64,000 bases of DNA, taken from NCBI GenBank assembly GCA_014155875.1, contig JACEFZ010011670.1:124001-188000 (forward strand). Reading direction: 5' to 3'. This DNA is from Cepaea nemoralis (Eukaryota > Mollusca > Gastropoda > Stylommatophora > Helicidae). A model generated the notes under the pieces. The model saw nothing but the letters and a program-made list of their open reading frames with translations. It was not told the origin of the DNA and did no database searches. Made by a program: the position numbers and the translations under genes. Shown here piece after piece: positions 44,176-54,470 of this stretch. Position 1 is the stretch's first letter, and each line of letters opens with the position of its first letter.

Positions 44176-44340
44176 TATAGTGAACATGGTTGGCCATCGT
44201 GGAAGAAACTGGGACCTCACCATGTAATATCCCAAAGACAGCAATGGTAATTCAACAAGAAGAAAGCGCAGTGTTGGAGATCCATTGCAGCCAACCTTCA
44301 TTGCGGAGACGGCACCGATTGATTGATTGATTGATTGATT
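44176..44340 (+). mobile_element. LINE 3' scrap with (TTGA)n tail, inserted in the 50-bp array edge
   Basis: GTGTTGGAGATCCATTGCAG, CCAACCTTCATTGCGGAGAC and GGCACCGATTGATTG match the 35500 LINE in sense orientation. The tail ATTGATTGATTGATTG runs into GATATAGCCCGTAG, the second unit of the array. Confidence 0.7.
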
Positions 44341-45553
44341 GATATAGCCCGTAGTGGAACAGGAAATACTAGATAAGAATTTACGGTACTTCTATAGCCC
44401 GCAGTGGAACGGGAAATATTAGATAAGAATTTACGGTACTTCTATAGCCCGCAGTGGAACGGGAAATATTAGATAAGAATTTACGGTACTTCTATAGCCC
44501 GCAGTGGAACGGGAAATATTAGATAAGAATTTACGGTACTTCTATAGCCCGCAGTGGAACGGGAAATATTAGATAAGAATTTACGGTACTTCTATAGCCC
44601 GCAGTGGAACGGGAAATATTAGATAAGAATTTACGTACTTCTATAGCCCGCAGTGGAACGGGAAATATTAGATAAGAATTTACGGTACTTCTATAGCCCG
44701 CAGTGGAACGGGAAATATTAGATAAGAATTTACGGTACTTCTATAGCCCGCAGTGGAACGGGAAATATTAGATACGAATTTACGGTACTTCTATAGCCCG
44801 CAGTGGAACGGGAAATATTAGATAAGAATTTACGGTACTTCTATAGCCCGCAGTGGAACGGGAAATATTAGATAAGAATTTACGGTACTTCTATAGCCCG
44901 CAGTGGAACGGGAAATATTAGATAAGAATTTACGGTACTTCTATAGCCCGCAGTGGAACGGGAAATATTAGATAAGAATTTACGGTACTTCTATAGCCCG
45001 CAGTGGAACGGGAAATATTAGATAAGAATTTACGGTACTTCTATAGCCCGCAGTGGAACGGGAAATATTAGATAAGAATTTACGGTACTTCTATAGCCCG
45101 CAGTGGAACGGGAAATATTAGATAAGAATTTACGGTACTTCTATAGCCCGCAGTGGAACGGGAAATATTAGATAAGAATTTACGGTACTTCTATAGCCCG
45201 CAGTGGAACGGGAAATATTAGATAAGAATTTACGGTACTTCTATAGCCCGCAGTGGAACGGGAAATATTAGATAAGAATTTACGGTACTTCTATAGCCCG
45301 CAGTGGAACGGGAAATATTAGATAAGAATTTACGGTACTTCTATAGCCCGCAGTGGAACGGGAAATATTAGATAAGAATTTACGGTACTTCTATAGCCCG
45401 CAGTGGAACGGGAAATATTAGATAATAATTTACGGTACTTCTATAGCCCGCAGTGGAACGGGAAATATTAGATACGAATTTACGGTACTTCTGTAGCCCG
45501 CAGTGGAACGGGAAATATTAGATAAGAATTTACGGTACTTCTATAGCCCGTTG
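44341..45553. repeat. 50-bp satellite-like array, 24 copies, highly homogeneous
   Basis: CTATAGCCCGCAGTGGAACG, GGAAATATTAGATAAGAATT, TACGGTACTT: exactly 50 bp. Most copies are identical. Exceptions are a 49-bp unit at about 44630, GATACG at about 44772 and 45472, and GATAATAATT at about 45422. Outer units show more changes. Confidence 0.97.
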
Positions 45554-45744
45554 TAGAATAGGAAAGACAGAAACATTTCTAATTCTCATATGTAGAAAGA
45601 AAACAGCTTTGCACCTCGTTCAACCCGCTTTCTCTGCCCTGGTTATATTAAGATGGTTCATGTTGCGGTGTTTATTAATTATTTTCCTTCTGTGTCGGTG
45701 AATTTGCCTTCCGTGTAGTAGATTTCAAACAAACATTTGTTTTA
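45554..45744. other. Unique DNA between two related arrays
   Basis: Contains AGAAAACAGCTTTGCACCTCG, similar to AGAAAGCTTTCCACCTCGTT at 6397; nothing further recognised. Confidence 0.4.
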
Positions 45745-46312
45745 CTTAAAGTCTAGGGTAGAAAAATAAATACTAAACAAGACCATAAGATACTTCTCCA
45801 CTTCAGGGAAGAAGAGAACATACAAAACAAGACTGTAGAGTACCTCTACATCCCAGGGTAGAAGAGGACGGACTGAACAAGGATGTGAGGTACCTCTACA
45901 CTTCAAAGTAGAACGGACGATACTAGATAAGAATCAATGATATCTCTACACTCTAGAGTAGAAAACAACTGACTAAACAAGACTGAAAGCAATATCTACA
46001 CTCCAGGGTAGAAGAGGAAAGACTACAAAACCATACGATGCGTTAACACTCCAAGGTAGAAGAGGAAAGACAATACAAAACCATAAGATACATCTACACT
46101 CCAGGGCAGAAGAGGGAAGACAATGCAAAACCATACGATGCGTTAACACTCCAAGGTAGAAGAGGGAAGACAATACAAAACCATAAGATACATCTACACT
46201 CCAGGGCAGAAGAGGAAAGACTACAAAACCATACGATGCGTTAACACTCCAAGGTAGAAGAGGGAAGACAATACAAAACCATAAGGTACAACATCTACAG
46301 TCTAGAGAAGTG
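45745..46312. repeat. Old degenerate 48-50-bp array related to the 50-bp satellite
   Basis: CTACACTCCAGGGTAGAAGA then GGAAAGACTANATAAGACC and ATAAGATACATCT. The unit at 45900-45950 (GTAGAACGGACGATACTAGA, TAAGAAT) links it to the homogeneous array. At 46000-46300 alternating ACTCCAGGGCAG and ACTCCAAGGTAG units form a dimer of about 95 bp. Confidence 0.85.
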
Positions 46313-46327
46313 GAACATATTACTCAC

Positions 46328-46529
46328 AACGAGAACGACTGCTGTACCCAAAAGTTAAACAGACACGATTGTGAATGGAGACCTTAGATCCAACAAACAT
46401 CATGGCGTCCACATCAATAACAACAGCATCGAAGCCCAGAAGTAATAAATTAGTCACGGTGGTAAACATGGCGGAAACTAAAGATATCAGCAAAACGAAC
46501 AAGGAAATATCAATAAGCTGGCAGGATTT
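46328..46529 (-). CDS. Candidate internal exon, hydrophobic, unrecognised
   Basis: On the minus strand an open frame runs through LIDISLFVLLISLVSAMFTT and NLLLLGFDAVVIDVDAMMF, then KVSIHNRVCLTFGYSSRSR, and meets GTGAGT at 46327-46322, a good donor. The acceptor side (TTCATTCAG at about 46530) has a weak pyrimidine tract. About 40 hydrophobic residues suggest one or two membrane segments. The composition differs from the repeats on each side. Neither the flanking exons nor a family was found. Confidence 0.3.
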
Positions 46530-46707
46530 CTGAATGAACTTTGTGTTTCGTCCCTTCCACGGACGGATCAATACTGAACGACTTTCAAGCCATGACTGGG
46601 CTAGTGGTTCGCCCACGCGATGGGATATCTGAACAATCAAACAATTAAACTTTATACACGTCTCTTCCAGCGGATCATCACAAGCATCAGAAATGCCACG
46701 CAGAAGT

Positions 46708-47024
46708 TGCCAGGGGGAAAGCTAACGGCCGATAGAAGGCTTTTCAGCTGATCAGGGGGGAAAGATAACGGCCGATAGAAGGCTTTTCAGCTGATCAGGG
46801 GGGAAAGATAACGGCCGATAGAAGGCTCTTCAGCTGATCAGGGGGGAAAGATAACGGCCGATAGAAGGCTCTTCAGCTGATCAGGGGGGAAAGATAACGG
46901 CCGATAGAAGGCTTTTCAGCTGATCAGGGGGGAAAGATAACGGCCGATAGAAGGCTTTTCAGCTGATCAGGGGGGAAAGATAACGGCCGATAGAAGGCTT
47001 TTCAGCTGATCAGGGGGGAAAGTA
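46708..47024. repeat. 43-bp minisatellite, 7.5 copies
   Basis: AGGGGGGAAAGATAACGGCC then GATAGAAGGCTTTTCAGCTG and ATC. Almost identical copies with one CTCTTCAG variant; each has a run of six G. Confidence 0.96.
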
Positions 47025-47039
47025 AAGATTGTTTGGAAT

Positions 47040-47600
47040 GAAAATTGAAAAAAAAGGCCTCTAGGAGAAACATGTTGTAGGTGTATAAAGAGGCAGAACG
47101 AAAGAACGAACCAACGAACAAACTTTATTTTCAGAGGGTTAAGAATTGGGCACGCAGGCCCGTCTAACATTCTACCCTTCTTCTCTATTTCCTCTCATAC
47201 GTTATTTCATTCAACATCTCTAAAGAAGCTAGTCTTAGACAACAAAAGAACAAAATGCATTAAAACGCATGGAAAATAATCAATAATACATGACTCACTA
47301 AAGCAATTGTTAACATCATCACTATAAATACCCAAGGAAGGTGTAACGTACCATACATTTGGGAATGTGTATTAGCTAGTTGTCGTTTAAGATAATTTTC
47401 CATTATTTTTGTTTTTGGTTTGGGGGGGGGGGGCATGTAGTCTGTACTGAGGTAGTGTTCAAACAGGTTGCGAATGTATGTATAATGATTGGTGGTGTCT
47501 TTGATTTCTTGTGGAAGATTGTTCCACAACTGAGCGGCAGAGTATGCTAAGCTTGTTTTATATAAGTCTATCCCAGGTTTAGGGACATGGAGTACATTTA
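47040..47600 (-). pseudogene. LINE 3' end, fourth family, with polyA signal
   Basis: The minus frame MWNNLPQEIKDTTNHYTYIR followed by FEHYLSTDYMPPPP resembles the WNxLPxxIRxxxSxxxFKxxLKxxL end of CR1/Jockey-type LINE reverse transcriptases. Downstream on the same strand an AATAAAGT motif (near 47121-47130) and (TTCG)n-like tail occur. The 3' UTR (GGGCACGCAGGCCCGTCTAA) recurs at 61680-61790. Confidence 0.7.
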
Positions 47601-47641
47601 GTCGTTCGCTATGTTATATTTGAACAACGTAGAGTTATCTG

Positions 47642-48230
47642 TAGGTGTGTAAAGAGATAGACACTAGCGTAGGTGTGTAAAGAGGTAGACACTAGCGTAG
47701 GTGTGTAAAGAGGTAGACACTGCTGTAGGTGTGTAAAGAGATAGACACTAGTGTAGGTGTGTAAAGAGGTAGACACTAGCGTAGGTGTGTAAAGAGGTAG
47801 AAACTAGCGTAGGTGTGTAAAGAAGTAGACACTAGTGTAGGTGTGTAAAGAAGTAGACACTAGTGTAGGTGTGTAAAGAGGTAGACACTAGTGTAGGTGT
47901 GTAAAGAGGTAGACACTAGTTTAGGTGTATAAAGAGATAGACACTAGCGTAGGTGTGTAAAGAAGTAGACACTAGTGTAGGTGTGTAAAGAGGTAGACAC
48001 TGCTGTAGGTGTGTAAAGAGGTAGACACTGTTGTAGGTGTGTAAAGAGGTAGAAACTGTTGTAGGTGTGTAAAAAGGTACATCTGCTGTAGGTGTGTAAA
48101 GAGGTAAACCTGCTGTAGGTGTGTAAGGAGGTAAAACCTGCTGCGGGTGTGTAAAGAGGTAGTACTTGCTGTAAGTATGTAAAGATGTAGAATCAGCTGT
48201 AGGTGTGTAAAGAGGAAGAACCAACGCATT
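47642..48230. repeat. 28-bp minisatellite, about 20 copies
   Basis: GTAGGTGTGTAAAGAGGTAG then ACACTAGT. Left copies have ACTAGY, right copies ACTGYTGT or ACCTGCT, so two subfamilies lie side by side. Confidence 0.95.
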
Positions 48231-48239
48231 TTGTAGGCC

Positions 48240-48415
48240 CGAGTGCACGCAGAAGATAGTCAGCCAGTGGCTCCCTTAGAGTCTAACCCTCGCCATACAG
48301 TGCCCACGACATTGCCAGCCCAACACCAACCCTCGTCTGACCGTGCCCACGACATTGTCAGCCCTACACCCTAACCGTTACACCAAAGTGGCCTCTGGAA
48401 CTGATATTGTAGCAT
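48240..48415 (-). mobile_element. SINE-B with internal duplication
   Basis: On the minus strand CCACTTTGGTGTAACGGTTA (A box) is followed by GGGCTGACAATGTCGTGGGC, then the same block again as GGGCTGGCAATGTCGTGGGC about 50 bases later, then GGGTTAGACTC (B-box region). The tRNA-like part is thus partly duplicated. Confidence 0.6.
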
Positions 48416-48429
48416 AGAAACAAAGCAGC

Positions 48430-48790
48430 ATCATCATCATCATCATCAAGTGCCATGTATAGAAGGATTGACCGTCATGGTTTAGCATCTCTGTCGATCA
48501 CAAGTCTTGGATCAACTCCGTGTTCTTGTCTAGAGTTTGCCACTTGACCAAGCCATACATATATTTATCTCTCAGCCTTTCTTTTGCACATTTTCCATCA
48601 ATCTTGACAGTTGTCAACAAGTTTTACAATTTATTGCTCCCCTATTGCGTCCAAAATACTCGACTATCTACGTCTAATTTCGTGAATCTATTTAACATTT
48701 TCATTTGTTTCTTGTAGGACTTGCTCACTGTTTGTTTTTCTTTTCTGTGTGTCCTTGGTATTCTTTGCATCGTCCTCAGAAACCACTAAA
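48430..48790 (-). mobile_element. LINE 3' end, fifth family, minus copy
   Basis: Mirror-orientation relative of 49330-49680: minus TTTCTGAGGACGATGCAAAG, AGTGAGCAAGTCCTACAAGA and GAAATTAGACGTAGATAGTC match the plus copy. Ends in (ATG)n. No open frame. Confidence 0.7.
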
Positions 48791-48883
48791 GGCAAGATAT
48801 TGGCAAACATCTACAAGAAGCATGAGACAAACTTATTACAATAAATGGATAAACGCTATTAACAATGGGTTTTGGGGAGTTAG

Positions 48884-49125
48884 TTGCATATCCTTTACTG
48901 GACGTCGCAGTCAACCCCAGCATTCTTTGCTGCTGTGATCTCTTGACAAGTTTACGTCCAATAGTTTGGGATTGCTTTCTTAAAGACCGGCACCCATACC
49001 ATTTCGTAAAAAACCAACGTGAGACGGTTTGCTGCCAAATCGTCTGTTGCTGTGTTTATAGCGCGGGTAAGTGGGATTGCAGACACCGTCCGTAATCCCA
49101 TCACCTCGGAGCAGGCTACTAACAA
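48884..49125 (-). mobile_element. SINE-E copy
   Basis: GCATATCCTTTACTGGACGTC, GTCAACCCCAGCATTC, TAAAGACCGGCACCCATACC and GACGGTTTGCTGCCAAATCG; lies between two LINE ends in opposite directions. Confidence 0.75.
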
Positions 49126-49680
49126 TGAACACCTTTAAATGTCTAGGGTGCACTACATACGGTGCGGATAGTTCTAGTGAAGAATTCACAGCAAGACTGG
49201 AATTCCCATATGTAATTACAAGAAAAAGAGTGTTGAAGTGCTACACAGAACCTGTACTTTTGTATGGATGTGAAGCGTGGACAATGAACAGACAAACTGG
49301 AAAACATCTATTGGCAACTGAAATGTGGTTTCTGAGGTAAATGCAAAGAATACCATAGACAAGCAGAAAAGCCAATGAGCAAGTCCTACCACAAACAAAT
49401 ATAACCTGTAAACTGATAAGAGAAATTAGACGTAGACAGTCAACATGTTTTGACACGTTATAAGAAGGAATAAATTAGAGAACTTGTGATGATAACTGGC
49501 AAGATTGAGGCGGAAAGAACAAGGGGAAGGCAGACAAGTAAATATCTGGATGGCTTGGCCACGTGGCATGGTCGGGGCATGAACACAGAGCTGATCCATG
49601 ACTCTGGTGATTGTGTGAGAAGGCGAAATATGACCGCCCACGCTTATCAGCAAGGCACATGATGGTGATGATGAATGACA
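49110..49680 (+). pseudogene. LINE RT tail and 3' end, fifth family, plus copy
   Basis: The plus frame to 49340 carries CLGCTTYGADSSSEEFTARL, VLLYGCEAWTMNRQTGKHLL and TEMWFLR, the usual LINE blocks before the RRMxRIPW motif. The frame then breaks. The 3' end (CGAAATATGACCGCCCACGC, TTATCAGCAAGGCACATGAT) has a (GATG)n tail and matches 55560-55655. Confidence 0.8.
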
Positions 49681-49731
49681 AGACTCAGCCAACGTAGTAA
49701 AATACATATCACTAGGTCTAAAAAATATCAC

Positions 49732-51186
49732 ACGCCCCGCGTCCCATTGTTGGCCTGGGTTTATACCCCGCGTCCCATTGTTGGCCTGGGTTTATATCCC
49801 GCGTCCCATTGTTGGCCTGGGTTTATACCCCGCGTCCCATTGTTGGCCTGGGTTTATACCCCGCGTCCCATTGTTGGCCTGGTTTATATCCCCGTCCCAA
49901 TGTTGGCCTGGGTTTATACCCGCGTCCCATTTTGGCCTGGGGTTTTATCCGCGCCCATTGTTGGTTTGGTTTATACCCGCGTCCCATGTTGGCCTGGGTT
50001 TATTACCCCGTCCCATTTTTGGCCTGGGTTTATATCCCGCGTCCCATTGTTGGCCTGGGTTTATACCCCACATCCCCTTTTTGGCCTGGGGTTTTTACCC
50101 CGCTCCCATTGTTTGGGCCCGGGTTTATATCCCGCGTCCCATTGTTGGGCCCGGGTTTATATCCCCCCGTCCCTTGTTGGCCTTTGGGGTTTTTTTACCC
50201 GCGTCCCATTGTTTGGCCTGGGTTTATATCCGCGTCCCATTGTTGGGCCCGGGGTTTTTATCCCCGGTCCCTTGTTGGCCTGGGTTTTATACCCCGCATC
50301 CCATTGTTTGGGCCCGGGTTTATACCCCCTTCCCCATTGTTGGCCTGGGTTTATATCCCGCGCCCATTGTTTTGGGCCCGGGTTTATAAACCCACGTCCC
50401 TTTTTGCCTGGGTTTATATCCCGCGTCCCATTGTTGGCCTGGGTTATACTCGCGTCCCATTGTTGGCCTGGGTTTATACCCCGCGTCCCATTGTTGGCCT
50501 GGGTTTATAACCCGCGTCCCATTGTTGGCCTGGGTTTATACCCCGCGTCCCATTGTTGGCCTGGGTTTATATCCCACGTCCCATTGTTGGCCTGGGTTTA
50601 TACCCCGCGTCCCATTGTTGGCCTGGGTTTATATCCCGCGTCCCATTGTTGGCCTGGGTTTATATCCCGCGTCCCATTGTTGGCCTGGTTTATATCCCGC
50701 ATCCCCCTTGTTTGGCCTGGGTTTTATCCCCGTCCCATTTTTTTGGCCTGGGTTTATACCCCCCTCCCTTTTTGGCCTGGGTTTATACCCCACGTCCCAT
50801 TGTTGGCCTGGGTTTATATCCCGCGTCCCATTGTTGGCCTGGGTTTATACCCCGCGTCCCATTGTTGGCCTGGGTTTATATCCCGCGTCCCATTGTTGGC
50901 CTGGGTTTATACCCCACATCCCATTGTTGGCCTGGGTTTATACCCCGCGTCCCATTGTTGGCCTGGGTTTATATCCCGCGTCCCATTGTTGGCCTGGGTT
51001 TATATCCCACGTCCCATTGTTGGCCTGGGTTTATACCCCGCGTCCCATTGTTGGCCTGGGTTTATATCCCCGTCCCATTGTTGCCTGGGTTTATATCCCG
51101 CTCCCATTGTTGGCCTGGGTTTTATACCCGCGTCCCATTGTTGGCCTGGGTTTATATCCCGCGGGCCCATTGTTGCCTGGGTTTAG
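49732..51186. repeat. 31-bp minisatellite, about 47 copies, with an indel-rich middle
   Basis: CATTGTTGGCCTGGGTTTAT then ACCCCGCGTCC. Outer thirds are clean. Units at about 49870-50420 and 50690-50790 have many one-base changes in runs of G, C and T (GGGCCCGGG, TTTTTGG, CCCCCC). Long Pro/Trp/Gly-rich frames through it are artefacts. Confidence 0.95.
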
Positions 51187-51382
51187 CCTTGTTTTAAAAA
51201 ATCACATAGCTAAGGATATCCCGCATCCCCTTGTCATCCTGGGTTTAGCTTATGTGGTGTACAGATCACATGATCTAAGGATATCACACATCCCGCATCC
51301 CCTTGTTCTCTTAGGTTTAGCTTATGTGGTGTACAGATCACATGATCTAAGGATATCAGACGCCCCACATCCCCGAGTTATC
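51187..51382. repeat. 65-72-bp tandem repeat, about 2.5 copies
   Basis: CTAAGGATATCNCNCATCCC, then CCTTGTTCT and GGTTTAGCTTATGTGGTGTA, CAGATCACATGAT. It contains GCATCCCCTTGT-CTGGGTTTA, matching the 31-bp unit, so the smaller array probably came from this larger unit. Confidence 0.85.
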
Positions 51383-51640
51383 CCGGGCAATGGGTTTGAA
51401 TTCCTAGCCTTCTTAGATACGGGGAAAAGCGAAGGTTCGATTTGGAAGTTGTGCATGTTAACAATTCAACGACATTTAGACATCGCAAAGAGTAGGCCCC
51501 AATGCCCAGCTCTGGAAAATTTGTAAATAAAGAAAAACTAACCCCGTGTAGACAGAGCCCATTATCATGGAGATAGTCAAGTAGAGGATGTAAACCTGAT
51601 AGAAATGCATGTCGAAGTTCATCACACTGACCTTTCAGAT
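51383..51640 (+). mobile_element. SINE-C copy, 3' end expanding into the 34-bp array
   Basis: B-box-like GGGTTTGAATTCC near 51392, then GGAAGTTGTGCATGTTAACA, CATCGCAAAGAGTAGGCCCC, GTAGACAGAGCCCATTATCA. The last part, GCATGTCGAAGTTCATCACA and CTGACC, is both the SINE tail (compare 22420-22450) and the first unit of the array. Confidence 0.7.
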
Positions 51641-54470
51641 GCATGTCAAAGTTCGTCACAATGACCTTCTAGAATCATGTCAAAGTTCGTCACACTGACT
51701 TTCTAGAATCATGTCGACGTTCATCATACTGACCTTTCAGATGCATGTCAAAGTTCGTCACAATGACCTTCTAGAATCATATCAAAGTTCGTCACATTGA
51801 CTTTCTAGAATCATGTCGAAGTTCATCACACTGACCTTCTAGAATCATGTCAAAGTTCGTCACCCTAACCTTCTAGAATCATGTTAAAGTTCGTCACACT
51901 GACCGTCTAGAATCATATCGAAGTTCATCACACTGACTTTCTAGAATCATGTCAAAGTTCGTCACACTGACCTTCTAGAATCATATCAAAGTTCGTCACA
52001 CTGACCGTCTAGAATCATGTCGAAGTTCATCACACTGACCTTTCAGATGCATGTCAAAGTTCGTCACAATGACCTTCTAGAATCATGTCAAAGTTCGTCA
52101 CACTAACCTTCTAGAATCATGTCAAAGTTCGTCACACTGACCTTCTAGAATCATGTCAAAGTTCGTCACCCTAACCTTCTAGAATCATGTTAAAGTTCGT
52201 CACACTGACCGTCTAGAATCATATCGAAGTTCATCACACTGACTTTCTAGAATCATGTCAAAGTTCGTCACACTGACCTTCTAGAATCATATCAAAGTTC
52301 GTCACACTGACCGTCTAGAATCATGTCGAAGTTCATCACACTGACCTTTCAGATGCATGTCAAAGTTCGTCACAATGACCTTCTAGAATCATGTCAAAGT
52401 TCGTCACACTAACCTTCTAGAATCATGTCAAAGTTCGTCACACTGACCTTCTAGAATCATGTAAAAGTCCGTCACACTGACCTTCTAGAATCATGTCAAA
52501 TTTCATCACAATGACCTTCTAGAATCATGTCAAAGTTCGTCACACTGACTTTCTAGAATCATGTCGACGTTCATCATACTGACCTTTCAGATGCATGTCA
52601 AAGTTCGTCACAATGACCTTCTAGAATCATATCAAAGTTCGTCACATTGACTTTCTAGAATCATGTCGAAGTTCATCACACTGACCTTCTAGAATCATGT
52701 CAAAGTTCGTCACCCTAACCTTCTAGAATCATGTTAAAGTTCGTCACACTGACCGTCTAGAATCATATCGAAGTTCATCACACTGACTTTCTAGAATCAT
52801 GTCAAAGTTCGTCACACTGACCTTCTAGAATCATATCAAAGTTCGTCACACTGACCGTCTAGAATCATGTCGAAGTTCATCACACTGACCTTTCAGATGC
52901 ATGTCAAAGTTCGTCACAATGACCTTCTAGAATCATGTCAAAGTTCGTCACACTAACCTTCTAGAATCATGTTAAAGTTCGTCACACTGACCGTCTAGAA
53001 TCATGTAAAAGTCCGTCACACTGACCTTCTAGAATCATGTCAAAGTTCATCACACTGACCTTTCAGAATCATGTCAAAGTTCGTCACACTAACTTTCTAG
53101 AATCATGTCAAAGTTCGTCACACTGACCTTCTAGAATAATGTCGAAGTTCGTCACACTGACCTTCTAGAATCATGTCAAAGTTCGTCACACTGACCTTCT
53201 AGAATCATGTCAAAGTTCGTCACACTGACCGTCTAGAATCATGTTAAAGTTCGTCACACTGACCGTCTAGAATCATATCAAAGTTCATCACACTGACTTT
53301 CTAGAATCATGTCAAAGTTCATCACACTGACCTTTCAGATGCATGTCAAAGTTCGTCACACTAACTTTCTAGAATCATGTCAAAGTTCGTCACACTGACC
53401 TTCTAGAATAATGTCGAAGTTCGTCACACTGACCTTCTAGAATCATGTCAAAGTTCGTCACACTGACCTTCTAGAATCATGTCAAAGTTCGTCACACTGA
53501 CCTTCTAGAATCATGTCAAAGTTCGTCACACTGACCTTCTGGAATCATGTCAAAGTCCGTCACACTGACCTTCTAGAATCATGTCAAAGTTCATCACACT
53601 GACCTTCTAGAATCATGTCAAAGTTCGTCACACTGACCTTCTAGAATCATGTCAAAGTTCGTCACAATGACCTTCTAGAATCACGTCAAAGGTCGTCACA
53701 CTGACCTTCTAGAATCATGTCAAAGTCCGTCACACTGACCTTCTAGAATCATGTTAAAGTTCGTCACAATGACCTTCTAGAATCATGTCAAAGTTCGTCA
53801 CACTGACCTTCTAGAATCATGTCAAAGTTCGTCACAATGACCTTCTAGAATCATGTCATAGTTCGTCACACTGACCTTTCAGATACATGTCAAAGTTCGT
53901 CACAATGACCTTCTAGAATCATGTCAAAGATCGTCACAATGACCTTCTAGAATCATGTCAAAGTTCGTCACACTGACCTTCTAGAATCATATCAAAGTTC
54001 GTCACACTGACCTTCTAGAATCATGTCAAAGTTCGTCACAATGACCTTCTAGAATCATGTCAAAGTTCGTCACACTGACCTTTCAGATACATGTCAAAGT
54101 CCGTCACAATGACCTTCTAGAATCATGTCAAAGTTCGTCACAATGACCTTCTAGAATCATGTCAAAGTTCGTCACAACGACCTTCTAGAATCATGTCAAA
54201 GTTCGTCACAATGACCTTCTAGAAACATGTCGAAGTTCGTCACACTGACCTTTCAGATACATGTCAAAGTTCGTCACAATGACCTTCTAGAATCATGTCG
54301 AAGTTCATCACACTGACCTTCTAGAATCATGTCAAAGTTCGCCACACCGACCTTCTAGAATCATGTCGAAGTTCATCACACTGACCTTCTAGAATCATGT
54401 CAAAGTTCGCCACACTGACATTCTAAAATCATGTCGAAGTTCATCACACTGACCTTTCAGATGCATGACA
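51597..54470. repeat. 34-bp minisatellite, about 84 copies, with higher-order repeat
   Basis: AGAATCATGTCAAAGTTCGT then CACACTGACCTTCT, exactly 34 bp. The rare variant CACCCTAACC occurs at 51861, 52167 and 52711: spacings 306 (9 units) and 544 (16 units). GTCGACGTTCATCATACTG occurs at about 51712 and 52562, 850 bp apart (25 units). The right third is more uniform. Confidence 0.97.

Noticed and set aside
49675..51526. Plus-strand frames of 503, 334, 233 and 214 codons rich in Pro, Trp and Gly
   Set aside because: They follow the 31-bp array in three frames and end with it.
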